In this document: one piece after another, positions 7,447 through 14,913 of the stretch
Numbering within the stretch: position 1 is the first letter of the stretch
Layout of the letters: each line of letters starts with the position of its first letter
Origin: Armatimonadota bacterium
Lineage (GTDB): Bacteria; Armatimonadota; Fimbriimonadia; Fimbriimonadales; Fimbriimonadaceae
Length of the DNA: 64,000 bases
NCBI GenBank assembly: GCA_016789105.1
Contig: JAEURN010000002.1
Span: 124,001 to 188,000, forward strand
Direction of reading: 5' to 3'
The notes under the pieces: generated by a model
Seen by the model: the letters and a program-made list of their open reading frames with translations, nothing else
Told to the model about the DNA's origin: nothing
Database searches by the model: none
Translations under genes and position numbers: made by a program

Positions 7447-8426
7447 ACCGTTTCCATGATCTGTTTCGCCGCGCGGACCCCGGCCGAATAAGCTTGGTGG
7501 ATCCGGGCTCCGCTCAAACCGTCACCCGCAACCAAAATCTTAGCCCCTTCTGGGTTTGCCGATTCAAACCCCACCGTGTTCGCCGCATGGCTGTACCGCC
7601 ACCGCTTCACCTGAGCTTCAATGAAATCGGGCCGGGAAATGTGCAGCACGCGCCGGACATCCACCCATGTCTCAGCCAAGATGTCCTCGTCCGGTCGCTC
7701 AAAGCTGTAACGGCTGTACCGCGCGCTCATCTGGGCCAAGACAGCCGATTTCCCCTTTGGGGCCCGGAACCCGCCCGGAACCTTCACATGCTCTAAGCTG
7801 AGCCACGTCAACGGCTGCGACTGGTCCGGGTCGATCAAGGCATGATACGGGCGGTCCAATTCTTCATCGACGCAAAACATCACGCTCAAACATTGCCGGT
7901 ATTGGGAACCGGCAAAGGTGCGCCGGTCGTTCGCCGATGCCAACAGGGCTTCGGCCTGGGGCAAAGGGGGGGTCAATACGACGTGGCTGAAGGCCTCCCC
8001 CCCGATCCGGTAATGGTGGTCCGATTTTTCGAGCGATTGGACTTGGGTCTCCAACCGGACGTCCAATCCATCCGCCAACAGCTTCGCCAAGGTGTTGTTG
8101 CCTTGCCGGTAGGAAAACCTCCTCAGCTTGCCCCCTTCCGGATCGACCGGGGTCACCCGGTCGCCCGAAGCCATATGGATCGGGCGGTCGATTTCCACCA
8201 GTTCCTCCCGGGGAAGGCTGTCCAAAATCACCTGTTCCAGCTCCGTCCCCCGCGGTGAGATAATGGTCGCGCCATGGTCAAACACGTATGGCCCGATCCG
8301 GCGGGTGGCAACGCGCCCACCTAGCCCCCGGGATTTTTCAAAAACCACCGTGGCAATCCCCGCCGCATGGAGGGTTCTGGCCGCCCCGAGCCCGGCCATG
8401 CCGGCCCCAACGACCGCAACCCTCAC
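7443..8426 (-). CDS. Renalase-like NAD(P)/FAD-dependent oxidoreductase
   Basis: A 327-residue flavoprotein of the renalase/amine-oxidase type. The N-terminal FAD-binding loop is VVGAGMAGLGAARTL, then VVFEKSRGLGGRVATRR, where renalases carry 'KSRGxGGRxATRR', and FDHGATIISPRG. The C-terminal FAD motif is LVAGDGLSGARIHQAYSAG. Bacterial renalases oxidise mis-reduced dihydronicotinamide (2- or 6-DHNAD(P)). That role is plausible here but unproved. It overlaps its neighbours by ATGA on both sides, directly after another FAD oxidoreductase. Confidence 0.82.
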   Translation of the reverse strand: MRVAVVGAGMAGLGAARTLHAAGIATVVFEKSRGLGGRVATRRIGPYVFDHGATIISPRGTELEQVILDSLPREELVEIDRPIHMASGDRVTPVDPEGGKLRRFSYRQGNNTLAKLLADGLDVRLETQVQSLEKSDHHYRIGGEAFSHVVLTPPLPQAEALLASANDRRTFAGSQYRQCLSVMFCVDEELDRPYHALIDPDQSQPLTWLSLEHVKVPGGFRAPKGKSAVLAQMSARYSRYSFERPDEDILAETWVDVRRVLHISRPDFIEAQVKRWRYSHAANTVGFESANPEGAKILVAGDGLSGARIHQAYSAGVRAAKQIMETV

Positions 8427-9682
8427 GCCCCGACCGGCTCCCGGTCCGGACTCAGCACATGGGCGGCGGCCTGCTGGCCGCTCAGAACCGCCCCATCAAG
8501 CCCGGCATAGGTCGTGTGTTCGCCGGCAACCACCAAGCCCGGTTCTGGGGTTTGGGGCGTCAGGAACCGTTCAAACCCTGCTGGTTGCGGCATTTGGGCG
8601 CGGGGGATCCGATCCACACGCAAGGGCCGCCAGGAGTCCACCTTCTGGTCTTTAAACCACCCGCTCAGTTCATATTGGACTGATTTCGCCAGGTTCAAAT
8701 CAGTGCCCCGTGGGCGACCCAGCACCGTCGCCGCCACCAAGTGCTGACCAGCCGGGGCAAGCTCCCGGCTCGCATTCGTGAGGCAGGCGACATGGTTGAC
8801 CAAGCCGGTATCTGTACCGTTCAGCATCAGAATCGACTCGTGCCAAGGGCGCTCGGCCGCCGCAAAGTGCACGGTCGCGCAAGATTTGAATGTCCACGGA
8901 GTACCGATCCCACTCAAGCGGCAGCTCTCGGGCTGATCCACTGCCAAAACGACCGATTCCGCCGCCAACGTTTCGCCAGAATCCAAAACGACACCCGCCA
9001 CCCGCCCCGCATCGCGGTGCAACGCAACCGCCCGCGCGCCCATACGCAGCGAACCAGGGTCGACCCCCTCCAAAATCTGCTCGGGGATGGCCTGCATACC
9101 CAGGGCCGGGATCGTCGCCGGAGAACGGTCGAGCATCTGCCAATAAAACGCAAATGGACGGCAACTCACGTCAAGTGACCGATCCAAAAAGACCCCACCG
9201 AAGAACGGGCGCACAAACCGATCGATCGCTGATGCGCTGACCTTGCGGGCAGCCAAGAATTGCCCGAGCGGCACATCCTCCATCGCCCAAATGTCCGATT
9301 CCGACATCTTGTCCAGATCGGCCCCTAACTGGTAGAACCGCATCAGGTCGTTCACCGAGACCCAACCGCCGAACGCCGACTGCAGGATGTGCTCACGGTG
9401 CACCTCGCGCATTTTGCGGCCGTCAAAAACCAGGCAGCCCGGTTCAAAGTCTTTCAGCCGCAAACGCCCGAGGTCGAGTTCCAGGCGGGCATTGGGATAA
9501 GCCTCGAAGTAAACCTGGAAGCCCCGGTCCAGCAAAAAACCGTCCACGCGGTCTGTGCGCACGCGGCCCCCCGGCGCATCCGCACCATCAATGACCACGA
9601 CATCCAGACCCGCCTGCTGCAACCGCCGGGCGCAGACCAACCCCGCCAGACCGGCGCCCACCACAACCACAGGTTTTTGCAT
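8423..9682 (-). CDS. FAD-dependent oxidoreductase (amine oxidase/phytoene desaturase-like)
   Basis: A 419-residue protein starting with the FAD loop VVVGAGLAGLVCARRLQ, then VVIDGADAPGGRVRTD, which is the GG-x-x-R motif of the flavin amine oxidase superfamily, and FLLDRGFQVYFEAYP. The C-terminus has VVAGEHTTYAGLDGAVLSGQQAA, the second FAD contact (GD/E-x-x-x...GA-x-x-SG). The FLLDRGFQ motif is frequent in NAD(P)-binding phytoene-desaturase-like proteins of unknown substrate. First gene of the four-gene chain to dapB. A TAAATT element eight bases before the ATG suggests leaderless transcription of this operon. Confidence 0.82.
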   Translation of the reverse strand: MQKPVVVVGAGLAGLVCARRLQQAGLDVVVIDGADAPGGRVRTDRVDGFLLDRGFQVYFEAYPNARLELDLGRLRLKDFEPGCLVFDGRKMREVHREHILQSAFGGWVSVNDLMRFYQLGADLDKMSESDIWAMEDVPLGQFLAARKVSASAIDRFVRPFFGGVFLDRSLDVSCRPFAFYWQMLDRSPATIPALGMQAIPEQILEGVDPGSLRMGARAVALHRDAGRVAGVVLDSGETLAAESVVLAVDQPESCRLSGIGTPWTFKSCATVHFAAAERPWHESILMLNGTDTGLVNHVACLTNASRELAPAGQHLVAATVLGRPRGTDLNLAKSVQYELSGWFKDQKVDSWRPLRVDRIPRAQMPQPAGFERFLTPQTPEPGLVVAGEHTTYAGLDGAVLSGQQAAAHVLSPDREPVGA

Positions 9683-9690
9683 TCAAACCA

Positions 9691-9696
9691 AATTTA
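9691..9696 (-). promoter_or_regulatory. -10 element (TAAATT) of the FAD oxidoreductase-dapB operon
   Basis: TAAATT lies eight bases before the ATG at 9682 on the minus strand, with no Shine-Dalgarno sequence between, so the mRNA probably starts at or next to the start codon. Confidence 0.55.
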
Positions 9697-9788
9697 CCTG
9701 GTTCGGTTTTTTCGTCCGTGGAGGATTCCTTCAACCAAGAGGCCCCCGGCCCTAGTAAACTTGCCGGACCAACCGAGGAGTGAACACG

Positions 9789-10877
9789 ATGAACCGCCCC
9801 CTTGCCATCCTTGCCGCCGCTGCAATCGCCGCCACAGGTTCTGCCGACTGGGTCTTCGGTTCTGGCCGCTACAACGGTATGGGCCGTGCCGGATTGGCCC
9901 TTCCTGGCGATTACATCTATTCCGGGCGCCTCAACCCCGCCATGTACGGGTTAGCCCCGTCCAGCTTCCGATTCCAGGTTCCCCGGTTCTCGTTTCGGCT
10001 CGATGGAGTTGGGTTCAATGATGTCCAAGACTTTTTTGGCGATGTCAACGGCGGGGGGCTAGATAACGACAAATTGGCCGAAGCCGCCCGCCGGCTCGGA
10101 GATGGGGATTTCCAATTCGGGGCGGGGACCGGGCTCGGATTTTTGTTCAACGGGTTCGCCTTGGATTTTGAAGGGGACGCCGTTGTTGCCGGCCTCCCCA
10201 ACGCGGCCCTCCAAACTTGGGTCGGTTCAGGCGCCCAGGGCAATGTTCCGCTCGCGTCGCGCCTCGACGCCTATGGGCTCGGGGGATACCAGATTGGGGT
10301 CGGATACGGCCGGAGGCTCAACACCCCCGGCGACATGGATCTTTCCATTGGGGCAAGGGCCAAATTCGTCCGCAGCTATTTCACCCACCGCTTTGCCGAT
10401 GCCAACAGCATCCAAAACAACACCGCCGGGGCCCTCAGCCCAGAAATGGGGGGCAAGGACGTCCTCGATGAAAGTGGGTTCGGTTTGGATCTCGGGCTGG
10501 TGGCAAGCACCTCTAAAGATCGGGGTTACTTTGCCGGCTTGACGGTTGAAAATCTGATCGTTCCCAAAACCACGTTCGACGCCCTCGCCCCCAACCTCTC
10601 TACCAACACCGTCCGGCCCTACTCGCGCACCGTCAACACCGGGTTTGGCTACCTGGCACCCGGCAAGTTTGTCTTCGCAGCGGATTTCGTCGATGTGTTC
10701 AACGGTGCGGCCCAACAGGAACTCCGGGTCGGATCCGAACTCACGCTCGGCCGTTTCGCCCTCCGGGGAGGATATGAATCTCGCTCGGGGTTCACCGCCG
10801 GGGCGGGTTTCGGGGGTTTTAACATCGCCTTTGGCGGGAATTCCAGCGCGGCCCTTTCTTATGCGCTCCGGTTCTGA
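9789..10877 (+). CDS. Outer-membrane beta-barrel protein (TraF_2/PorV-like)
   Basis: A 362-residue exported protein. The ATG at 9789 is preferred over the GTG at 9780, because GAGGAG (9775-9780) would overlap the GTG but sits eight bases before the ATG. Signal peptide MNRPLAILAAAAIAATGSA. The mature protein begins with DWVFGSGRYNGMGRAGLA, typical of TraF_2/FadL-like barrels ('x-GxR-x-MGGAG-A'), has many alternating amphipathic strands (LDLGLVASTS, RGYFAGLTVENL, FALRGGYESRSGF), and ends in a C-terminal phenylalanine (SYALRF), the usual BAM recognition signal. It therefore supports an outer membrane. Ligand or partner unknown. Confidence 0.78.
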   Translation: MNRPLAILAAAAIAATGSADWVFGSGRYNGMGRAGLALPGDYIYSGRLNPAMYGLAPSSFRFQVPRFSFRLDGVGFNDVQDFFGDVNGGGLDNDKLAEAARRLGDGDFQFGAGTGLGFLFNGFALDFEGDAVVAGLPNAALQTWVGSGAQGNVPLASRLDAYGLGGYQIGVGYGRRLNTPGDMDLSIGARAKFVRSYFTHRFADANSIQNNTAGALSPEMGGKDVLDESGFGLDLGLVASTSKDRGYFAGLTVENLIVPKTTFDALAPNLSTNTVRPYSRTVNTGFGYLAPGKFVFAADFVDVFNGAAQQELRVGSELTLGRFALRGGYESRSGFTAGAGFGGFNIAFGGNSSAALSYALRF

Positions 10878-11096
10878 ACCCAAAATCCGGCAATAGTCCC
10901 TCCAGGGAACGGAACGGGGCACCAGCCTGTTATTGTCACCGGGCAGGACGGTCTTTTCGCTCGGGCACCCTGGTTCCCAACCTATGGGTCCTACGGATGC
11001 ATCCTGGGTAACGAGTCGCCCGTCCCTAACATTTGTGGGGGTGTCTGCCAAAAATGCAGGTGTCCCAGCAAAACCACACTGGAGACAAAAAGAACA
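10878..11096 (+). other. 219-base intergenic region with potential RNA structure
   Basis: No coding frame is convincing here. The sequence can form several short stems: GGGAA (10905-10909) with TTCCC (10974-10978), CCAG (10922-10925) with CTGG (10970-10973), and a GGATGCATCC palindrome near 11000. I cannot match it to a known riboswitch or small RNA. It could simply be the leader of the following lipoprotein gene. Confidence 0.3.
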
Positions 11097-11444
11097 ATGA
11101 AAACATCGAAACTCTTCCTGATGGCCATCGTTGCCCTCATGGTCGGCGCTTTCGCACTCGTCGGTTGCGAACAACCCGCTGCCGATGCCGGTAAGACCGA
11201 AGACGCCGCGACCACCGGCTCCACCGATACCGCAGGCAAGCCCGAAGCCCCCGCTACCACTCCCGATGGCGGCGCAACAACCACGCCGGACGAGCACAGC
11301 ATGGGCGGCGAAACCGCTAAGCCCGAAGGCGAAGCCAAGCCGGAAGGCGAAGCTAAACCCGAAGGCGAAGCCAAACCGGAAGGCGAAGCCAAACCCGAAG
11401 GCGGAGCCAAGCCCGAAGGTGAAACCAAAACCGAAGGCCACTAA
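11097..11444 (+). CDS. Lipoprotein with KPEGEA tandem repeats
   Basis: A 115-residue lipoprotein. The signal is MKTSKLFLMAIVALMVGAFALVGC, with lipobox LVGC. The mature chain is entirely low-complexity: a Thr/Asp/Ala/Pro-rich segment (about 25-70), then six perfect or near-perfect six-residue KPEGEA units and a partial one, ending KTEGH. The sequence is charged, Pro-rich and certainly disordered. Such chains often act as spacers or cell-wall-spanning tethers in the periplasm, but no function can be assigned. It is followed by a very strong terminator, so it is monocistronic. Confidence 0.75.
   Translation: MKTSKLFLMAIVALMVGAFALVGCEQPAADAGKTEDAATTGSTDTAGKPEAPATTPDGGATTTPDEHSMGGETAKPEGEAKPEGEAKPEGEAKPEGEAKPEGGAKPEGETKTEGH
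11319..11426 (+). repeat. Six tandem 18-bp repeats encoding KPEG(E/G)(A/T)
   Basis: Six in-frame copies of an 18-bp unit starting AAG/AAA CC(C/G) GAA GG(C/T). Copies differ mainly at third codon positions, so the repeat is kept at the protein level and is not a very recent expansion. Confidence 0.9.
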
Positions 11445-11462
11445 ACCCTCAGGTCATTAAAC

Positions 11463-11506
11463 AAAAGGTGTGCCCCCCGTGCCGTGCATGGGGGGCACAC
11501 CTTTTT
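11463..11506 (+). terminator. Rho-independent terminator, probably bidirectional
   Basis: AAAAGGTGTGCCCCCC (11463-11478) pairs fully with GGGGGGCACACCTTTT (11490-11505), an uninterrupted 16-bp arm with an 11-base loop, ending in TTTTT. The A-run on the left gives a U-run in the opposite direction. Confidence 0.95.
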
Positions 11507-11527
11507 ACCCAAATCCGCCAACCAGAC

Positions 11528-11533
11528 CATAAT
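11528..11533 (+). promoter_or_regulatory. -10 element (CATAAT) next to start codon
   Basis: CATAAT ends five bases before the ATG at 11539, just after a terminator. The GGAG in between is too close to the ATG to be a useful ribosome site. Confidence 0.5.
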
Positions 11534-11538
11534 GGAGC

Positions 11539-12276
11539 ATGCGGGTTTTTTCTTCCGTGGCCGTTGCGGCCTTCCTCATCGTCGCGGGGTGTTCGCCAAG
11601 CGCACCACCCAAACCAAAGTCGAAGCCGATCAAAGTCGGGGCCGGGGATGCGTTCCTCAAAGACCTCGTCGACTCGGCATGCGGGGCCAATTGCGTCTTT
11701 GTCCAATCTGATGGGGCCGAATTCAAAGTCACTTGGGAAAGCAACCGGGGGCCAAAACCGGACGAGAACACGCTAACCGTCGCCACCGGGTTTAGCGGCG
11801 GGCGCAGCGGCGGGGCAAACGGGTGGCAAAACTTGGAAACATGGTCGCAAGCGGTCGCCAAACTTGGGCCGATGCTTGCCAAACTCCGGCCAGAAGTCGC
11901 AAAGGAGGTCGAAGAGCGGGCCGCCAAAGCCGCCGCCGATATGATGGAAACGGAAACCCAATTCAAAGCCGCCTTGGCCGGTTGCAAAGGGCCGCTCATC
12001 ACCGGCAACGCCAAACTCGGGCCATTTGCCGAACACTATGGGCTCACGGCAAACGTCAAAGCGGCCGAGTTCAAAGGAGATAAGCCGCCCAAGGCTCTGT
12101 TCATCGAAGGAGGCGAGGACCCCAGCCCTGTCAAAGCTCTGCAAAAGCAGCTCAATGCCAAAGGTGCCGATATCAAAATTGCTGGCGAGCTCTTTTCAGA
12201 CCGGCTGGCCCCAGGGCAAACCGTCACAGAAACGCTCCGCCACAACGTGGAAGCCGTTGCCGCCGGCCTCAAATAA
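11539..12276 (+). CDS. ZnuA/TroA-like substrate-binding lipoprotein, metal ligands apparently lost
   Basis: A 245-residue lipoprotein (MRVFSSVAVAAFLIVAGC, lipobox VAGC). The C-terminal half follows the cluster A-I metal-binding protein fold: FKAALAGCKGPLITGNAKLGPFAEHYGL matches the family's 'VTSHDAFGYFARAYGL' segment, and SDRLAPGQTVTETLRHNVEAVAAGL matches the usual 'LGPAGSYLEMMRHNVETI' end. In the first segment the ligand His of 'SHDAF' is replaced (GNAKL, about residue 155). The N-terminal half is shorter than in ZnuA and has no His at the expected first ligand. So the protein may bind something other than Zn/Mn, or serve another role. No ABC permease or ATPase gene is nearby. Confidence 0.65.
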   Translation: MRVFSSVAVAAFLIVAGCSPSAPPKPKSKPIKVGAGDAFLKDLVDSACGANCVFVQSDGAEFKVTWESNRGPKPDENTLTVATGFSGGRSGGANGWQNLETWSQAVAKLGPMLAKLRPEVAKEVEERAAKAAADMMETETQFKAALAGCKGPLITGNAKLGPFAEHYGLTANVKAAEFKGDKPPKALFIEGGEDPSPVKALQKQLNAKGADIKIAGELFSDRLAPGQTVTETLRHNVEAVAAGLK

Positions 12277-12296
12277 CCTCCGAGCAGGCCATGATG

Positions 12297-12302
12297 TAGA
12301 AT
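12297..12302 (+). promoter_or_regulatory. -10 element (TAGAAT) of coaD
   Basis: TAGAAT ends seven bases before the coaD ATG, with no Shine-Dalgarno site, fitting a leaderless transcript. Confidence 0.55.
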
Positions 12303-12309
12303 CGCCCGC

Positions 12310-12804
12310 ATGACCCGGCGGGCGATTTATCCCGGCTCGTTCGACCCTCCGACCATCGGACACATCGATATCGTCGAACGAGGGGCCGCCATGTTCGACG
12401 AGCTTGTCGTCGCCATCGGGAACAACACCGAAAAATCCCCCTACCTCCCCCTAGACCAAAGACTGGGCGCCCTCAGGGAATCCACGGCCCACATCCCCAA
12501 CGTCAAAGTCGCCTCGTTCGACGGATTGCTAGTGGATTACGCCAAACAGGAAAGGGCCCGCATCATCCTCCGGGGGCTCCGGGCCATCAGCGACTACGAT
12601 TACGAACTCAGGATTGGGCTCGCCAACCGCAAACTGAACCCGGAAGTCGAAACCGTCTTCCTCATCGCGCGAGAGGAATTCAGCTTCCTCGCCAGCTCCG
12701 TCGTGCGCGAAGTCGCGCGGCTCGGAGGGGATTATCGGCAATTCGTCCCCCCTTCCGTTGTCCCACTCATCGAACGTAGACTCGCAGAAACACGTGGGCC
12801 GTGA
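12310..12804 (+). CDS. coaD: Pantetheine-phosphate adenylyltransferase
   Basis: CoaD transfers AMP from ATP to 4'-phosphopantetheine, the penultimate step of coenzyme A synthesis. The 164-residue length is standard. The start AIYPGSFDPPTIGHIDIVERG contains the nucleotidyltransferase (H/T)-x-G-H motif (TIGH), and FDGLLVDYA, LRGLRAISDYDYELR and FSFLASSVVREVARLGGD carry the SS-x-x-(K/R)E-type motif. First of three plus-strand genes followed closely by a coiled-coil protein and crcB. Confidence 0.96.
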   Translation: MTRRAIYPGSFDPPTIGHIDIVERGAAMFDELVVAIGNNTEKSPYLPLDQRLGALRESTAHIPNVKVASFDGLLVDYAKQERARIILRGLRAISDYDYELRIGLANRKLNPEVETVFLIAREEFSFLASSVVREVARLGGDYRQFVPPSVVPLIERRLAETRGP

Positions 12805-12856
12805 ACCGATCACCATCCCCCATCCGTGTTAAAATGTAACCCCGCCAAGGCGGAAC

Positions 12857-13453
12857 ATGACCATGTCGATCCGAAAAGACTATTCCATTGACGTCATTAG
12901 GCTCCTTGAGAACCTCAAACGGGACATCGACAGCAAACGCGCAATCGGGCGGATCGTCTTTGGACTCGATAAAGTCGATCTCGGCTTCCAGGTCGAGCAA
13001 ATCAAAGCCCTCATGCCCAGGGATCTCAAAGACGCCGCTTCCCTGAGCCGGGAAACCGAAAGGATGCTGGCCAGTGCTGAAGAAGAATCGGCCGCAACCT
13101 TGGAATCAGCCCGGGCCCAAGCGCAAAAAATGGTCGAAGAGGCCGAAAATCACGCCGCCCTCATCATCCAACAGGCCGAACTCAAAGCCCAACAGCTTGT
13201 CGCTGAAGACGAAATCTCCAGGATTGCCAAAGCCCAAGCCGACGAAGTGCGGCGATCGGCCGAAAAGGACGCCCGCGAAATGAAACGTGGGGCCGACCAC
13301 TACGCCGCCGATGTGCTTACCAACCTCGAAAACGTCGTCGGAAGAGTGCTCAGCACGGTGGAAAAAGGCAAGCGCGAGCTAGAACAGCAAATCGCACCCC
13401 TTGAATCCAGCCACGCGGTCGTCGAGGTCGAGCGAGAACGCGCCAAAGTCTGA
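12857..13453 (+). CDS. Coiled-coil protein, DivIVA/ATPase-stalk-like
   Basis: A 198-residue soluble protein. Residues 1-60 (SIDVIRLLENLKRDID and GRIVFGLDKVDLGFQVEQI) look globular. Residues about 65-185 form a long, Ala/Glu/Gln-rich coiled coil (ERMLASAEEESAATLESA, KAQADEVRRSAEKDAREM). This resembles DivIVA-like or F-type b-subunit-like stalk proteins, and a gene of this kind downstream of coaD is common in several phyla, where it stays uncharacterised. An AAGGCGG sequence five bases before the ATG may serve as ribosome site; TAAAAT at 12830-12835 could be its own -10. A second ATG lies two codons later. Confidence 0.65.
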   Translation: MTMSIRKDYSIDVIRLLENLKRDIDSKRAIGRIVFGLDKVDLGFQVEQIKALMPRDLKDAASLSRETERMLASAEEESAATLESARAQAQKMVEEAENHAALIIQQAELKAQQLVAEDEISRIAKAQADEVRRSAEKDAREMKRGADHYAADVLTNLENVVGRVLSTVEKGKRELEQQIAPLESSHAVVEVERERAKV

Positions 13454-13456
13454 CCC

Positions 13457-13843
13457 GTGGACAACCTGAGCCCCGCTGCCGCCTATCTGACTGTCGGGAT
13501 CGGGGGGGCGGCTGGGAGCATGGCCCGCTTTGCCGTCGCCCAAGCATTTCTCAAATTCAAGCCAGATAACCCGTTTTTGGCCGTGGCGGTCGTTAACCTC
13601 GTCGGCTCGCTCCTCATCGGATTGGTTGCCGGCCATTATGCGCAGAAAAATGCGGTGGAATACCTGCTCCTGGTCGTCGGGTTCCTCGGGGGGTTCACGA
13701 CGTTCAGCAGCTTCTCACTTGATCTTTTCGCAATGATCCAACGGCACCTCTATGCGCAAGCCGCCCTCTTTGCCGCCAGCCAGGTTGTGCTGGGGATCGG
13801 CGGCGCCGCCCTCGGGTTCGCTGTCACTTCACGGCCGGGTTAG
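13457..13843 (+). CDS. crcB: Fluoride exporter CrcB/Fluc
   Basis: A 128-residue four-helix membrane protein that forms dual-topology dimeric fluoride channels. Seen: GIGGAAGSMARFAVA (helix 1, GG-x-x-G-x-x-x-R), VAVVNLVGSLLIGLVAG with the conserved Asn, and the central break GFLGGFTTFSSFSLD in helix 3, with the FTTFS residues that bind Na+ and fluoride. The start is GTG, three bases after the coiled-coil gene's stop. Only one copy is present, so it is predicted to be a homodimer. No fluoride riboswitch precedes it. Confidence 0.93.
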   Translation: MDNLSPAAAYLTVGIGGAAGSMARFAVAQAFLKFKPDNPFLAVAVVNLVGSLLIGLVAGHYAQKNAVEYLLLVVGFLGGFTTFSSFSLDLFAMIQRHLYAQAALFAASQVVLGIGGAALGFAVTSRPG

Positions 13844-14340
13844 ACCTGTTCGGGGCTGGCCGAATCTTTCTTTTCCCGTTTCCGCTTTCGGCGCTTCCAC
13901 TTCTCAAACTCCTGCACGTTGTCGCTGGATTCCCCCGCAACAAAGGAAAAAAGGTGGATGGCAATGGCGATTCCCCATCCCATCAATGGCCAGTAAGCCC
14001 AATTCAAACCGTCCCCGTTCATCAAGTCGATTGCCACCAAAAAGGCGTTGACCGCCAAATAGGAACCCACGTGAGAAATGAGGTCGCCCCGCTGGCTGCG
14101 GCGGAACTGCTTCCACAATTGGCGTTCGTTTTCTTCCCGCTCGGCCAAGGTGCGCTCCCCCTTGACTTTCTGCCGATAGGCCTCCTCGGCCGCCGCTACT
14201 TGCTCCGGGGTCAAACCGATCTCTTCGGCCGTTGTCATCAGGCGGGTTCGTAGGCTTTCGGATTCTGTCCCGGTCTGCTGCACCGCCAGCCGCAAAATCG
14301 CCTCGATGTCTTCGTCTGTTTTCAGATGCTCGTCGGCCAT
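13840..14340 (-). CDS. 2TM-domain protein, copy A
   Basis: A 166-residue protein with an N-terminal acidic helical domain (EHLKTDEDIEAILRLAV, RLMTTAEEIGLTPEQVAAAEEAY), a charged helix, then two hydrophobic segments (about 98-116 and 120-140; VGSYLAVNAFLVAIDLM and WPLMGWGIAIAIHLFSF) as in the bacterial 2TM domain family, and a Lys/Arg-rich tail. It is a paralogue of the gene just upstream, sharing the opening EHL-x-(T/S)DED(I/V)E-x-IL-x-LA and the same layout. Function unknown. It converges on crcB with a four-base overlap. Confidence 0.7.
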   Translation of the reverse strand: MADEHLKTDEDIEAILRLAVQQTGTESESLRTRLMTTAEEIGLTPEQVAAAEEAYRQKVKGERTLAEREENERQLWKQFRRSQRGDLISHVGSYLAVNAFLVAIDLMNGDGLNWAYWPLMGWGIAIAIHLFSFVAGESSDNVQEFEKWKRRKRKREKKDSASPEQV

Positions 14341-14352
14341 TTTCTGTCGAGG

Positions 14353-14811
14353 TTACCGGCCCCATCCGCCAAATGGGTTGCCATCCGGACCGTTCATCGT
14401 CCCGGTCTCGCGGAACCGCCGGCCCTTGCGCACCGCCTTCACCGCGAACACCATCGGAACCCACATGAACCAGCCAAAGTTGAACCCGCTGCTCCCGCTG
14501 GCAACCACGATGAACCCGATGGCCAAGGCGGCAAACAATCCTTGGGTTGCCATGGATCGCCAAAAACGCGCCCGGGACTCCTTTTGTTCGCGCTGCCTTG
14601 CGGCTTCTTCGGCCTCTTGAGCTGCCAAGGCTTCCCTTTTGGCCCGATATTCTTCTTCCGCCTCTTGCAACTGCTCTTCGCTGATCCCCAACTCACGGGC
14701 GGTGCTGGTCAATCGCTGACGCAGCAGATCACCATCGACAGATGATTTTTCCATCGCGAGCTTGAGGATCTCTTCGACATCCTCGTCTGAGCGCAGGTGC
14801 TCTCCGGGCAT
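14353..14811 (-). CDS. 2TM-domain protein, copy B
   Basis: A 152-residue paralogue of the downstream gene: EHLRSDEDVEEILKLAM, LTSTARELGISEEQLQEAEEEY, a charged coiled-coil stretch, two membrane segments (about 84-101 and 108-122) and a short Gly/Asn-rich tail. The ATG at 14811 is chosen over the longer frame starting at 14874, because the longer version would begin inside the pilQ terminator and because 14811 aligns with the start of copy A. TAAACT lies exactly seven bases before it. The two copies are 12 bases apart and likely co-transcribed. Confidence 0.72.
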   Translation of the reverse strand: MPGEHLRSDEDVEEILKLAMEKSSVDGDLLRQRLTSTARELGISEEQLQEAEEEYRAKREALAAQEAEEAARQREQKESRARFWRSMATQGLFAALAIGFIVVASGSSGFNFGWFMWVPMVFAVKAVRKGRRFRETGTMNGPDGNPFGGWGR

Positions 14812-14818
14812 TGCAACA

Positions 14819-14824
14819 AGTTTA
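14819..14824 (-). promoter_or_regulatory. -10 element (TAAACT) of the 2TM gene pair
   Basis: TAAACT ends seven bases before the ATG at 14811 on the minus strand, downstream of the pilQ terminator. No Shine-Dalgarno site is present. Confidence 0.55.
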
Positions 14825-14846
14825 CGCTTTATGCATGGGCCGGGTT

Positions 14847-14889
14847 CAAAAATAAGGGCCGGGCCGATCTTCATTCAGACCGGCCCGGC
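14847..14889 (-). terminator. Rho-independent terminator of the pilus operon
   Basis: On the minus strand GCCGGGCCG (from 14889) pairs with CGGCCCGGC (to 14858), followed by CCTTATTTTTG. It lies 25 bases after the pilQ stop. Confidence 0.85.
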
Positions 14890-14913
14890 GCTATCGAGGG
14901 CACGCCGCCCAGC

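Noticed and set aside
9017-9700. Possible frameshift between the two FAD oxidoreductases
   Set aside because: Each has its own complete FAD-binding start and end motif, and they overlap by exactly ATGA, so they are two separate genes.
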